A stretch of 64,000 bases of DNA from Acinetobacter sp. ANC 4470 (GCF_002135335.1 NZ_NEGC01000002.1:124001-188000); one strand, 5' to 3'. Shown: positions 29,009 to 39,008, counted from the stretch's first letter. The notes: generated by a model not told the origin, from the sequence alone. Numbers and translations are program-made.

Positions 29009-29581
29009 TTAAATATCTGCGGAACTTTTCGGCACTTCTCTTTTAATATACGAGGCCAAAGTCAAATAGTTGATACCCTGAAATAAAATATCCACGGCAA
29101 GGAATAAACCCAGTACCCAGAATGGTGCATCAGGTGACATCAAAATAATGATCCCTGTGAGCAAGGTTAAAATGCCTGAAAACAAAGTCCAACCCCAACC
29201 CTGAAATGCACGAAAAATAAAAGCATTAAAAAGACGAATCACACCTGCAACAATCAACAAAATCGCTAAAATATTGGTCAGAACAATGGCTGTTTTGATC
29301 GGTGTGGTAAATGCATAATAACCTGCAACCAAATACAACACGCCAAACAATGCCCACAACCAACGAAAACCGCCATCAAAAATTTTGAATGCTGCAATGA
29401 AATGAATAATTCCCCCGATCATCATCAACGCGCCAAACAAAAATACCGCCGAGAGCGTTGCAAAAGGTAAAGATGCCAATAACACAATACCAAATAAGGT
29501 CAGCAAAATACCCAAACCTAAATACCACTTTCGATTTTCATGCAGCTGATGCCGAACTAAATCATTTCCTACTGTTTTCAT
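29009..29581 (-). CDS. HdeD-family (DUF308) membrane protein
   Basis: 190 residues with six predicted membrane helices arranged as three repeated pairs. Typical features include RKWYLGLGILLTLFGIVLL, a central LAILLIVAGVIRLFNAF, and GWTLFSGILTLLTGIIIL. HdeD in E. coli is linked to acid resistance, but here the role is inferred from family only. The ATG at 29581 has GAG 8 nt upstream; an upstream in-frame TTG is less likely. The promoter region upstream holds three perfect DnaA boxes. Confidence 0.88.
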   Translation of the reverse strand: MKTVGNDLVRHQLHENRKWYLGLGILLTLFGIVLLASLPFATLSAVFLFGALMMIGGIIHFIAAFKIFDGGFRWLWALFGVLYLVAGYYAFTTPIKTAIVLTNILAILLIVAGVIRLFNAFIFRAFQGWGWTLFSGILTLLTGIIILMSPDAPFWVLGLFLAVDILFQGINYLTLASYIKREVPKSSADI

Positions 29582-29662
29582 GTTTATTCTCAAGTCTTTT
29601 GTTTAGGAAAAAATTTATTGTTGACTATTTTCAAGCTGTTGTCTGTTTAAAATCTGCATTTT

Positions 29663-29711
29663 TTATCCACACTACTTTTCAAAACTGTGGATAAATTCAG
29701 CGTTATCCACA
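29663..29711. promoter_or_regulatory. Cluster of three perfect DnaA boxes
   Basis: TTATCCACA at 29663-29671 (+), its complement TGTGGATAA at 29686-29694 (-), and TTATCCACA at 29703-29711 (+), within 49 bp. The first two form 10-bp inverted arms. The cluster lies between the HdeD-like gene and the metalloprotease gene. There is no dnaA, dnaN or gyrB in the window, so this is probably not oriC. Confidence 0.8.
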
Positions 29712-30470
29712 TTATTTTTTCCAACCCAATTCTATCGCTGTGATTTCATTAATCAACGTCTGTGCTAAATGATCTGGCATTTTGCTTTTGTCTATAGACA
29801 CTGGAATATGCCCTGCCATAAGTTCAGCTTTGGCTTGTGGAAATAACGGCTGCTGATTTGGATATGCATAGCCAATTGGATACAGCGGCACGCCAGTTGC
29901 CAAATCATATTTGTCGGTCGCACCAAAAGCATGTAATAACTCATGTACCAATACGACTTTGTTTTGCTCTGCTTGTTTTTTTGAAGCAAATAAATTGACC
30001 GAACCAATTCGTCCATTTTGCAAGGCAGTGGAATGCTTTAATTCTTTGCTTTGTTTTGGATCATAATAATTTAAAAATAGCGTTACACTTGGTGAACCAT
30101 CACGACTTTCATGCTGTTTCCACGCATAAAAACGGAATTTCAAACTCCATAAAATGCTATCGAGCATCGTTGCATTTTCAGGCACTTTAGGGGGCTGTTG
30201 TTTAAGCTCACGTCCCCTTTGGAAATAAATCGAAATTGGTTGCCCACGGTACTGAATCGACATTTGTTTCAAATAGTCTTGTACGTCGCTCAGGTCATTT
30301 ACTGACAATTGCTGAATATATTGTTGCGTCGCCCCTTGTCCATCCGCATTCACAGGATGTAATAAAACAATGATAGGTTTATTCCAATCTTGGTTCTGGT
30401 CACGGTATGCATTGACTGCGACAATGAGTAAAATTATCAATAAACACAAAATTCGAATATTTTTCCACAT
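29712..30470 (-). CDS. Putative membrane-anchored zinc metalloprotease
   Basis: 252 residues. An N-terminal hydrophobic anchor (residues 4-20) would place the rest in the periplasm. The zinc-binding HELLH lies at 176-180 with AFGATDKYD right after it, resembling metallopeptidases of the zincin type. The third ligand could be Asp186 or a later residue. I do not recognise a named family. The stop codon abuts the DnaA-box cluster. Protease activity is inferred from one motif. Confidence 0.7.
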   Translation of the reverse strand: MWKNIRILCLLIILLIVAVNAYRDQNQDWNKPIIVLLHPVNADGQGATQQYIQQLSVNDLSDVQDYLKQMSIQYRGQPISIYFQRGRELKQQPPKVPENATMLDSILWSLKFRFYAWKQHESRDGSPSVTLFLNYYDPKQSKELKHSTALQNGRIGSVNLFASKKQAEQNKVVLVHELLHAFGATDKYDLATGVPLYPIGYAYPNQQPLFPQAKAELMAGHIPVSIDKSKMPDHLAQTLINEITAIELGWKK

Positions 30471-30503
30471 TAACTCTTACCATCTTTTTGCATAATTTAT
30501 GCC

Positions 30504-31490
30504 CTACACCATAACTTTATTTATTTTAATAAATTTCTTCTTACCAATAGCCTTAAATTCAAGCCATCCAGAATGGATAGATTCAATAACCTCTTCATAA
30601 TTTCTAATGTTTAAATCTGTTTTCTTTAAATACTCCACTGCATCCTGAATATTCACCCAATCATTTTGCTCCGAATAATGATAAATAGCTTTTTGTACAA
30701 GTCGAATAAATGAACTAAAACTGCTTTTTCTTAAATACATTTGGCTACCCTGCATTTTAATTTCAAATACGCCTAATGCTTTTACCAAACCTGATAACTT
30801 ATCATGACCATAATTTCGTGTATCAAAATCAGGTTTTACTGTGGTTATATATGTTCCTACTAAACCAAGATATGCCCACCCGCTATCATCTGAATTATCT
30901 TTAACAGCTTTATAGATCAGATTTAATGTAGCTTTATCTATTTGTTGTTTAGCCACTTCTTTTTCAATTGTTTCACTTTTTATTGGCTCTTTAACGCTGC
31001 TATCTTTTTTAAGTATTGAATTCTGTTTAATTTCTTCCTTTTCATCAAAGGTTAAATTTTCTACTGAAATAAACTTATCACATGCTTTTTTAAATGGCTC
31101 TGGAGTTGTTTTTCACCCAAAACCATAAACAATCAAACCATTTTCACGAATTCTTGAAGCTAAAGGGGTAAAATCACTATCGCTTGATACAATACAAAAG
31201 CCATCTAAAGCACCTGCATACAATAAATCCATAGCATCAATAATTAAGATCATATCTGTGGCATCTTTGCCTTTGGTATAAGCAAATTGCTGCACAGGGG
31301 TAATAGCATGAGGAAGTAAAACATCTCGCCAATTTTTCAGTGTTTCACTACTCCAATCCCCATAAACCCTTTTGACACTAGCAATTCCATATTTTGCGAC
31401 TTCCTCTAATATTGACGAAATCGCATTAATAGATGAATTATCTGCATCAATTAATACAGCAAATTTTTTAGTTTGAACTTCCACTACCAC
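30504..31490 (-). pseudogene. NYN-domain / OST-HTH protein gene interrupted by an in-frame UGA
   Basis: The 5' part encodes a NYN (LabA/DUF88-like) RNase-type domain with FAVLIDADNSS, GKDATDMILIIDAMD and CIVSSDSDFTPLA, ending GLIVYGFG then TGA at 31113-31115. The same frame then stays open for 52 codons (KTTPEPFKKACDKFISVE...) into a C-terminal OST-HTH/LOTUS-like domain that ends at 30504. Intact length would be about 328 residues. The family pattern after GFG is usually a charged residue followed by K-T-P, so the TGA replaces one sense codon. Both halves look undecayed, which suggests a recent nonsense change or a sequencing error. The downstream part has only a GTG without a binding site as a possible restart. 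Confidence 0.8.
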
Positions 31491-31538
31491 CCCATTTCAT
31501 AATATTTTTAAGCTTTTATATTCAAATGATTTTGCCAT

Positions 31539-31567
31539 AAAAAATGCCGACTTTCGTCAGCATTTTT
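31539..31567 (-). terminator. Terminator of topA
   Basis: Stem of about 12 bp with one mismatch (31540-31551 with 31556-31567), TTTC loop, followed by a T-run on the minus strand. It lies just beyond the topA stop codon. Confidence 0.88.
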
Positions 31568-31581
31568 AAATCTTTCAATAT

Positions 31582-34221
31582 TTAAGCTTCAGCCCATTTC
31601 CCATCTTGATAAACTAGACTCCACTTGGTCTGTTTACCTTCAGCATTTTCAGAACCAATATATTGCACTTGGTTTTTACGGCTGAATTTTACCAAGGTTG
31701 GATTCCCTTCAGGGTCAACATCTGGTGCTTGTAAAATGAATTGATATTTCGGATCAAGCTGATCTGCCACTGAGCGCAGTTCTGCTACTTTCGGTGCACG
31801 TGTTTCACGTACTTTCGGGAATTTGCTTGCTGCCAAGAACAAACCTGCCGCGCCATCACGAAGTACAAAGAAGTCATCATGCTTGGTTGAACGTAAGTGT
31901 TCCATTTTAATTGGATCGACACGTGGCGGTGCAGGTTGACCACTTTTCAAAACCTTACGCGTGTTGTCACAGCTAGTACAAGCAAAGTATGGCCCAAAAC
32001 GACCGGTCTTCAATTGCATTTCACCGTCACATTTATCACACGGAATACTTGGACCATCGTAACCTTTAATTTTGAACTCACCTTCTTCAAGTTCAAAACC
32101 TTCACAATCTGGGTTATTACCACAGACATGCAATTTACGACCACCATCAATCACATAACTGTCCATTGCCGTTTCGCAAATTGGGCAGCGTTTTTTCGAC
32201 ATTAAATCTGCTGTTTCTGCACTATCATCATCCGACAATACCGCTAGCGACTCAACAGGAGTCAAATTCAATGTGCCTTTGCAACGTTCTTTAGGCGGCA
32301 AGTTATAGCCTGAACAACCTAAGAACACACCCGTCGTTCCCGTACGAATCTGCATCGGGCGGTCGCATTCTTTACAATGCACCGCATCCACTTCCACAGG
32401 CTGATTACGGCGCATACCGTTTTCACCTTGTGCAGTGGTTAAGCGTTTTTTAAAGTCACCGTAGAAATTATCCAGTAACTCTTTCCAGTTACGCTCACCA
32501 TCCGCAACTTTATCCAGCTGACCTTCAAGATCCGCGGTAAATGCGTAATTCATCAAATTATTGAAATTTTCATCCAGACGATCGGTCACGATTTCGCCCA
32601 TCTTCTCGGCAAAGAGACGACGGTTATCCAATTTCACATAACCACGATCTTGAATGGTAGAGATAATTGCCGCATACGTTGATGGACGACCAATCCCTTT
32701 TTTCTCTAACTCTTTGACCAATGATGCTTCAGTAAAACGTGCAGGTGGTTTAGTGAAGTGCTGAGATGGATCTAGTTTCTCAAGTTTAAGAACTTCACCA
32801 ACTTTAACCGCAGGCAATAACACATCATCATCGGCTTTGTTTGCGCCACGTACTTTGGTAAAACCGTCAAATACCAAGGTACGACCTTTGGCTTTAAGTT
32901 CTACCCCATTGGCATCGACCAAAATCGTAGAAGATAAATATTCCGCAGATGTCATTTGACATGCTACAAACTGCCGCCAAATGAGATCATACAAACGCTG
33001 TGCATCACGATCCACACCCGCCAAGCTATCGCCTTTTAATGCAACATTGGATGGACGAATCGCTTCATGGGCTTCTTGCGCACCAGCTTTATTACCATAT
33101 TTATTCGGTTTAGCTGGCAAATATTTTGCCCCAAACTCAGATTCAATATGATCACGTACCATGCTGACTGCATCATCACTTAAGAATGTCGAGTCAGTAC
33201 GCATATAGGTGATAAAACCCGCTTCATACAAACGCTGTGCCATAGTCATGGTTTTCTTTACAGAAAAACCTAAACGCGTACTGGCCGCTTGTTGCAAAGT
33301 CGAAGTGATATATGGCGCGCTTGGATTAACCTTGGTGGGTTTATCTTCACGAACAGAAACTTTATATTCCGCATCATTTAGAATTTTTAATAAAGCATCG
33401 GTTTGTGCTTTATTTTGCAGTTTTAAGGTTTTACCGCCTTGTTTCACTGCTTCTAGACGAATGTCATCGCTCGATGATTTGGTGTCTGCAAAAACTTGCC
33501 AGTATTCTTCAGGAATAAAAGCACGAATTTCACGTTCACGCTCAACCACCAATTTAGCTGCAACCGACTGCACACGACCTGCCGATAAACCACGGGCAAT
33601 TTTTTCCCATAGTAATGGCGAAATCATAAAGCCCACAATACGGTCTAAGAAACGACGTGCTTGCTGTGCATTGACTTTATCAATATCTAAGCGAGAAGGA
33701 TGTTTAAAGGCTTCTTGAATGGCATTTTTAGTAATCTCGTTGAAGACCACACGTTGATAACGTGAATCATCACCACCAATCACTTCTTTTAAATGCCAAG
33801 CAATGGCTTCCCCTTCCCTGTCCATATCCGTTGCGAGATAGATTTCATCGACTTGCGATGCCAGTTTTTTCAGTTCCGCAACCACATGCTCCTTACCTGG
33901 AAGCACTTCATAATGCGCTTTCCAATCGTGTTCAGGGTCTACACCCATACGATTGACCAAAGCCATTTGTGATTTTTCAGCTTTCTGTTCGTCGGTAAGT
34001 TTAGCGCGTGATACAGGTTTTTTTTCTGTACTTTTAGAACCACCCGTAGGTAGGTCACGGACATGCCCGACTGATGATTTTACAATGTAATCTGGGCCGA
34101 GATATTTATTGATTGTTTTCGCTTTTGCAGGCGACTCCACAATCACTAAGGCACGTTTTTTCGCAGCACTCGGTGATTTTGCTGTGGTGCTTTTGGATGT
34201 GGACCGAGGAGCGTTCGCCAT
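31582..34221 (-). CDS. topA: DNA topoisomerase I
   Basis: 879 residues. Relaxes negative supercoils. The N-terminal TOPRIM domain has [19 protein letters not shown] and the acidic DMDREGEA. The catalytic tyrosine is in [10 protein letters not shown]. The C-terminal part has Cys-rich zinc-ribbon repeats ([26 protein letters not shown]) and a final basic/aromatic domain. An Ala/Ser/Lys-rich extension of about 20 residues precedes the TOPRIM domain. I chose the ATG at 34221; an in-frame TTG lies 6 nt upstream. Confidence 0.97.
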   Translation of the reverse strand: MANAPRSTSKSTTAKSPSAAKKRALVIVESPAKAKTINKYLGPDYIVKSSVGHVRDLPTGGSKSTEKKPVSRAKLTDEQKAEKSQMALVNRMGVDPEHDWKAHYEVLPGKEHVVAELKKLASQVDEIYLATDMDREGEAIAWHLKEVIGGDDSRYQRVVFNEITKNAIQEAFKHPSRLDIDKVNAQQARRFLDRIVGFMISPLLWEKIARGLSAGRVQSVAAKLVVEREREIRAFIPEEYWQVFADTKSSSDDIRLEAVKQGGKTLKLQNKAQTDALLKILNDAEYKVSVREDKPTKVNPSAPYITSTLQQAASTRLGFSVKKTMTMAQRLYEAGFITYMRTDSTFLSDDAVSMVRDHIESEFGAKYLPAKPNKYGNKAGAQEAHEAIRPSNVALKGDSLAGVDRDAQRLYDLIWRQFVACQMTSAEYLSSTILVDANGVELKAKGRTLVFDGFTKVRGANKADDDVLLPAVKVGEVLKLEKLDPSQHFTKPPARFTEASLVKELEKKGIGRPSTYAAIISTIQDRGYVKLDNRRLFAEKMGEIVTDRLDENFNNLMNYAFTADLEGQLDKVADGERNWKELLDNFYGDFKKRLTTAQGENGMRRNQPVEVDAVHCKECDRPMQIRTGTTGVFLGCSGYNLPPKERCKGTLNLTPVESLAVLSDDDSAETADLMSKKRCPICETAMDSYVIDGGRKLHVCGNNPDCEGFELEEGEFKIKGYDGPSIPCDKCDGEMQLKTGRFGPYFACTSCDNTRKVLKSGQPAPPRVDPIKMEHLRSTKHDDFFVLRDGAAGLFLAASKFPKVRETRAPKVAELRSVADQLDPKYQFILQAPDVDPEGNPTLVKFSRKNQVQYIGSENAEGKQTKWSLVYQDGKWAEA

Positions 34222-34257
34222 AGTCAACCGTCATTCCTGTTTAAATAGGTATATAAA

Positions 34258-34707
34258 TTAAAGTTCAGCCAAAGACTGTAAATAAGTTTTAATGCCATCT
34301 AACTGTGTTGCTCGAAGGTCTGATTCTTCATCCCAATAGAGTCCTACACAGTTTGCCTGCATATCAATAGCATAAATGCCCTTTAATGCAATGGGTAAAG
34401 CGTTAAACTTATCATCACCCTGCACAACTTTTAGCTTCTGATCTTCAACACGTGCACGCATAAGAGGCAAGCGAGCATCAGGAATTAAAACACTGTAATA
34501 CGCAACCATACTGGCACGGCTTGAGGACGCCATTGGAATTTTAGTCCACTCTGGAGCCGCAACTAAACGTGGATGCAAGCCCATCTTGCGTGCTTTGTCA
34601 CGCATCATTCCCAATGCTTTTTCTCGCGGACTAACGCGAAGACCCAAAATCGAGCCCAAAACAAAAAGAATAATGAAGCCAACAACCCAAATACCCGTAT
34701 TTTCCAT
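34258..34707 (-). CDS. Hypothetical membrane-anchored protein
   Basis: 149 residues: one N-terminal membrane helix (about 4-23), then a basic stretch (SPREKALGMMRDKARKMGL) and a soluble domain that ends in LKTYLQSLAEL-like helix. No family recognised. It lies 36 nt upstream of topA on the same strand, so it is probably co-transcribed with it. This association is worth noting but suggests no specific function. Confidence 0.72.
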   Translation of the reverse strand: MENTGIWVVGFIILFVLGSILGLRVSPREKALGMMRDKARKMGLHPRLVAAPEWTKIPMASSSRASMVAYYSVLIPDARLPLMRARVEDQKLKVVQGDDKFNALPIALKGIYAIDMQANCVGLYWDEESDLRATQLDGIKTYLQSLAEL

Positions 34708-34777
34708 AGTACAACCTTTATATTCCTTTATTAGAGTTGCATAAGCTGAATATAAAACGCAAGTTACAGCGATGAAA

Positions 34778-35776
34778 TTAATTCAAGAACATTTCATGAC
34801 TATACAGCACTTCTGTGCCATCCCAATAAATATATCCTTTTTCAATCAATTCTTTAAGCAACAATCGAACATCCGATTTTGGGAAAATTTGTTCTAATAA
34901 ATCACGTAAAGCATAAATATCTTTCGGCTTATCTGATTTTAATTCACGTAATTTACGCGCAATAACCACCTGAACGGGATCAATTTTCGAAAAGTTTTTA
35001 AATAAATCTTTTTGTGCATGATGAATTGTATTGAAATGCTCCAGCCCTTCATCGGACAACGCTTCCAGTTGTCGTTGCGCAAAGATTTCGGTTGTATTTG
35101 GTACTTTTTCTACAGAATTCACTGCATCTAAATCAAGTTGCATCCATTGTTTCAACACTTTTTTACGGAAGCTAATTTGCTCATCATAGCGTTTTACAAT
35201 TTTTAAATTAATCAACAGACCAATAAGCGGCTGTACTTGTTCACTTGCCACTTGCAAAATATTACTCATCGAGTTTTTAAGTTTCTCAATCGAATTGGGT
35301 TTCCCTTTCATTTTCCCCAGTGCATCGCAATATTTTTTAACCAACAGCAGATTCGGTTTTTGCTGAATCGTCTCGACAGTTGGAATGTTATATTTTGAAT
35401 TAAAAGAAGATTGCTCAGCCTGAACGTGAATAAGACTACAATTCATATCTGATGATTGCATCATATCAATTAAGATTTCACTGCTTGGCATGGCAGAAAT
35501 GACTTCAATACAAATTTCAGGTTCTAACAAGGCAATGAGCTGTCCAACCACCACAGCATATTCAAATTCTTTTTGATCGACCTCTGCGGTTTCTAAAATC
35601 ACCACTTGACCGCTGCTGACCCAACTTGAAAACTCAGTTAAATCTTCCAGTGAATATTCAAATTTTCCTGTGCAGTTAAATAAGTAAATCACAGCATAGT
35701 GTTGAATCATATCGCGCAACAGCTGTGCCGTTGGCATATTATTTTCAAGATCAAGAAGAACGACTTTGTTGGACAT
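34778..35776 (-). CDS. PIN-like domain protein of unknown function
   Basis: 332 residues. The N-terminal MSNKVVLLDLENN with Asp9 and Glu11, followed by alternating strands and helices to about residue 120, looks like a PIN/NYN-type nuclease fold with an early acidic residue. A helical middle and a C-terminal winged-helix-like segment (LRDLLEQIFPKSDVRLLLKE) follow. Function unknown; an RNA-related role is a guess from fold. The ATG at 35776 is preferred over an in-frame TTG 15 nt upstream. Confidence 0.65.
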   Translation of the reverse strand: MSNKVVLLDLENNMPTAQLLRDMIQHYAVIYLFNCTGKFEYSLEDLTEFSSWVSSGQVVILETAEVDQKEFEYAVVVGQLIALLEPEICIEVISAMPSSEILIDMMQSSDMNCSLIHVQAEQSSFNSKYNIPTVETIQQKPNLLLVKKYCDALGKMKGKPNSIEKLKNSMSNILQVASEQVQPLIGLLINLKIVKRYDEQISFRKKVLKQWMQLDLDAVNSVEKVPNTTEIFAQRQLEALSDEGLEHFNTIHHAQKDLFKNFSKIDPVQVVIARKLRELKSDKPKDIYALRDLLEQIFPKSDVRLLLKELIEKGYIYWDGTEVLYSHEMFLN

Positions 35777-35873
35777 AATCTCAATAAACAAGTAAGCAAG
35801 CTTTGAGCCCGCATTAGAGCGAGCTTGGCTTAAAAGGTCAAATCAATTCGGCATAAGATTGCTAAATATTCAA

Positions 35874-36119
35874 TTAATAATGCGGGGGACGGTCAGCCAT
35901 TGGATCAAAAGCTGAAATTCCTTCGGATAAATCTGCACATTCAATTCGTTGATACAAAAACTGCATTTGTTTCTTTAAATCAGCTATTTCGGCATTTTGA
36001 CGCGTGACTTGTTCATTCAATTGTTCAACTAAATCATCTAAAAATGTAATTCGCACTTGCAAATCTTCCAAGGGTGCGGAAAATGACGCCTGATCATTAA
36101 GATTTTTTTGTTTAGTCAT
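35874..36119 (-). CDS. slyX: SlyX family protein
   Basis: 81 residues. A coiled-coil (EDLQVRITFLDDLVEQLNEQ through LKKQMQFLYQRI) followed by the invariant SlyX ending DRPPHY. Function in bacteria is unclear. Divergent from uup with 33 bp between the start codons. Confidence 0.92.
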   Translation of the reverse strand: MTKQKNLNDQASFSAPLEDLQVRITFLDDLVEQLNEQVTRQNAEIADLKKQMQFLYQRIECADLSEGISAFDPMADRPPHY

Positions 36120-36152
36120 TTTAAGTCCTCATTTTGGATTTCAGGAAACAGT

Positions 36153-38045
36153 ATGGCCTATATTACGTTAAGGGATGTCCAACTCGCGTTTGGCGGACCG
36201 TCCCTGCTCGACGGCGCGAACTTTAATTTGGAACGCGGTGAACGAGTTTGTTTGATTGGCCGTAACGGTGAAGGTAAGTCTACTTTACTTAAACTCATTG
36301 AGGGAAGTTTACTACCAGATCGTGGTGAAGTTGCTATTCAAAATGGCATCACCATTTCCATGTTGGCTCAAGATGTACCCATGGACTCTGGTAAAGTTGC
36401 TGATATTGTTGCAGATGGTGCAGGTGAAGCAGCGACTGTGCTCAGAGCTTACCATGAAGCCAGTGATGCGTGTGTATTGGGCGATATGGACGCCTGTGAC
36501 CGCATGGGCGAACTCCAGCACAAACTGGATCAAGTTGATGGTTGGGCTTTAGAAACTAAAGTGAATTCCATTTTAAGCAAAATGGGTCTTGACCCTGATG
36601 CTGATTTAGCCGATTTATCGGGTGGTCGTAAACGCCGTGTCCTTTTGGCACGTGCGCTTTTAACGCAACCTGACGTTCTTTTACTCGACGAACCAACCAA
36701 CCATTTGGACGTTGAAAGTATTGAATGGTTAGAGAAATTCCTGCTCGACCAAAACAACTTAACACTGCTATTTATTTCGCATGACCGTTCATTTGTCGAT
36801 AGCATTGCCACACGTATTGTTGAACTTGATCGTGGTACTTTGCGCAGCTATGAAGGTAACTATACACGTTATCTTGAGCTTAAAGCGATGCAGATGGAAG
36901 CTGAAGAAAAGCAAAATGCTTTGTTTGACAAGCGCTTAGCTGAAGAAGAAGTTTGGATTCGTCAAGGCATTAAAGCACGTCGTACCCGTAACGAAGGTCG
37001 TGTTCGTGCGCTGAAAGATTTACGTGAAGAATCAAAAGCACGTCGCTCACAGCAAGGTAAAGTGAGCATGGCGACTCAAGATGCCAATCGTTCAGGTAAA
37101 TTGGTCTTCGATATTGAACATCTCAGTGTTGCTTTTGGCGACCAAGAACCAATTATCAAAGACTTCTCTGCATTGGTTTTACGTGGCGACCGTATTGGTT
37201 TAGTCGGTGACAACGGTGTGGGTAAAACTACATTGATTAAAGCCATTTTAGGTGAGATTGAGCATGGCGGTACTGTGAAAACAGGTACACAGCTTGAAGT
37301 CGCTTATTTTGACCAACTGCGTAATGCACTGGATCTTGAAAAATCGGTTAAAGACAACATTTCAGAAGGTACGGATTTTGTTGATGTAAATGGCGGTCGT
37401 CGTCATATTTACAGTTATCTTCAAGATTTCTTGTTCTCACCTGAACGCGCGCGTACCCCGGTAAAAGCCTTGTCTGGTGGTGAACGTAACCGTATTCTTT
37501 TGGCTAAACTACTGCTTAAGCCATCGAATTTAATCGTCATGGATGAGCCAACCAATGACTTGGATATGGTGACTTTAGAGCTATTAGAAGAAATGCTTGG
37601 TGGTTATAAAGGCACATTACTTCTGATCTCGCATGACCGTGCATTCATGGACAATGTCGTAACATCGACTTGGGTCTTTGATGGTAAAGGTCATATTGAT
37701 GAGTACATCGGTGGTTATCAGGACTATCTAGAACAACGCCCTGATCAAACTGCTGTTGATCAAAAAAGTGATGTAAAAAAAGCACTCGCTAAAGCAGAAG
37801 CAGCTGTGCCAAAAAAAGCAAAGCTCAGCTATAAAGATCAGCGTGCTTTAGAGCAATTGCCTGCTGAAATGGAAGCTTTAGAAACAGAGCAAGCTAGCTT
37901 AAATGAAAAACTTGCTGATGGTTCATTGTTCGTATCTGATGCTGATACTGCTGCAAAAATTTCTGCACGTTTAGCTGAAATTGATGAGCTATTGCTGGAA
38001 AAGTTAGAACGCTGGGAAGCGTTAGAAAATCTTACCAAAGGTTAA
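36153..38045 (+). CDS. uup: ABC-F family ATPase Uup
   Basis: 630 residues, two ATP-binding cassettes without membrane segments. First cassette: Walker A GRNGEGKST, signature LSGGRKRRVLLARAL, Walker B VLLLDEPTNHLD. Second: Walker A GDNGVGKTT, signature LSGGERNRILLAKLL, Walker B LIVMDEPTNDLD. The linker carries the charged KARRTRNEGRVRALKDLR segment, and a C-terminal coiled coil (about 560-630) is the Uup DNA-binding-type domain. Acts on ribosomes and in genome stability, where loss increases transposon excision in E. coli. The start chosen is the ATG at 36153, which gives the family N-terminus MAYITLRDV. Confidence 0.95.
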   Translation: MAYITLRDVQLAFGGPSLLDGANFNLERGERVCLIGRNGEGKSTLLKLIEGSLLPDRGEVAIQNGITISMLAQDVPMDSGKVADIVADGAGEAATVLRAYHEASDACVLGDMDACDRMGELQHKLDQVDGWALETKVNSILSKMGLDPDADLADLSGGRKRRVLLARALLTQPDVLLLDEPTNHLDVESIEWLEKFLLDQNNLTLLFISHDRSFVDSIATRIVELDRGTLRSYEGNYTRYLELKAMQMEAEEKQNALFDKRLAEEEVWIRQGIKARRTRNEGRVRALKDLREESKARRSQQGKVSMATQDANRSGKLVFDIEHLSVAFGDQEPIIKDFSALVLRGDRIGLVGDNGVGKTTLIKAILGEIEHGGTVKTGTQLEVAYFDQLRNALDLEKSVKDNISEGTDFVDVNGGRRHIYSYLQDFLFSPERARTPVKALSGGERNRILLAKLLLKPSNLIVMDEPTNDLDMVTLELLEEMLGGYKGTLLLISHDRAFMDNVVTSTWVFDGKGHIDEYIGGYQDYLEQRPDQTAVDQKSDVKKALAKAEAAVPKKAKLSYKDQRALEQLPAEMEALETEQASLNEKLADGSLFVSDADTAAKISARLAEIDELLLEKLERWEALENLTKG

Positions 38046-38062
38046 TTTAATACTTTAAAAAT

Positions 38063-38092
38063 AAAAATGCCGTATTTAGATACGGCATTTTT
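38063..38092 (+). terminator. Terminator after uup
   Basis: Perfect 13-bp stem (38063-38075 with 38080-38092), TTAG loop, T-run. Confidence 0.92.
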
Positions 38093-38246
38093 ATGGTCTG
38101 AGCTTGATTAAATTCGCCGATCTACCATCTTGTCCATCTATTTTTATCTTGCTTCAATCTTGATCATGTTTAGTTTGAAATTCTACTTTGGCTTTTTGAA
38201 AAAAATTTGCTAAGGTTCAACACAAATTTCAATGCAGACCTGAGCT

Positions 38247-39008
38247 ATGCAAATTCGTGATCAAATTGTTTTAGTGACTGGTGGTGCACGCGGGTTAGGT
38301 TTAGCCATCAGCCAGATGTTGATTGCGGAAGGCGCGCGTGTCGCAGTGAACTATCTTTCTAGCAAAGCACAGGCTGAACAATTGGCACAGCAATTTCCAG
38401 ATCAAGTCTTTGCATTTCAAGCTGATGTCACCGATAAAGTGCAAGTCATGCATCTATTTTCTGAAACTCAAAAACACTTCGGTTCAGCCATTACTTCGAT
38501 TGTGAATAATGCACTGATTAGCTTTGAGTTTAATGGCGACGCTCGCCCTAAAGTAGAAGACTTAACCGCAGAAACCATGACACGCCAATTTAACGGTGCT
38601 GTACTGGCTGCTTTAAACACCACACAAGCAGCACTTGCAGATATGAAACAGGCACATTTCGGGCGAATTATTAATATTGGTACAAACCTCGTACAGAACC
38701 CTGTGGTGCCTTATCACGACTATACCGCTGCCAAAGCAGCCCTATTAGCTTTCACTCGCACCGCATCACAAGACTTGGGACAGTATGGCATTAATGTAAA
38801 CATGCTGTCTGGTGGTCTGTTACAAACCACAGATGCCAGTAAAGCCACACCAGATGCTGTTTTCGAGATCATTGCAGCCTCTACGCCACTGCGTCGTGTG
38901 ACCACGCCTGAAGAGTTTGCCTCTACCATCATGATGTTCTTATCGCCTTATTCACGTGCAGTGACAGGGCAGAATTTAATTGTGGATGATGGTTTAGTCA
39001 AAGGTTAA
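38247..39008 (+). CDS. Short-chain dehydrogenase/reductase (FabG-like)
   Basis: 253 residues. Cofactor motif TGGARGLG near residue 11 and catalytic YTAAK (Tyr and Lys four apart). The residue 13 before the Tyr, usually Ser, is Thr in INIGTNLVQNP, and the structural NNAG motif reads NNAL. Both retain plausible chemistry (Thr keeps a hydroxyl), so I read it as a divergent but intact 3-oxoacyl-ACP-reductase-like enzyme. No fatty-acid genes adjoin, and the true substrate is not evident. Confidence 0.85.
   Translation: MQIRDQIVLVTGGARGLGLAISQMLIAEGARVAVNYLSSKAQAEQLAQQFPDQVFAFQADVTDKVQVMHLFSETQKHFGSAITSIVNNALISFEFNGDARPKVEDLTAETMTRQFNGAVLAALNTTQAALADMKQAHFGRIINIGTNLVQNPVVPYHDYTAAKAALLAFTRTASQDLGQYGINVNMLSGGLLQTTDASKATPDAVFEIIAASTPLRRVTTPEEFASTIMMFLSPYSRAVTGQNLIVDDGLVKG

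Noticed and set aside
29663..29711. Chromosomal origin oriC
   Set aside because: Three DnaA boxes but no dnaA, dnaN, gyrB or rpmH nearby and no long AT-rich unwinding region beside them.
31113..31115. Selenocysteine or programmed UGA read-through in the NYN gene
   Set aside because: I see no hairpin after the codon fitting a SECIS element and the family has a plain charged residue there; a nonsense change or read error is simpler.
23635..31490. A defence island (helicase, NYN, RRM and small proteins together)
   Set aside because: Genes are spaced, have separate terminators, and include housekeeping types such as glycerate kinase; no defence-system partner such as a toxin, a reverse transcriptase or a Cas gene is present.
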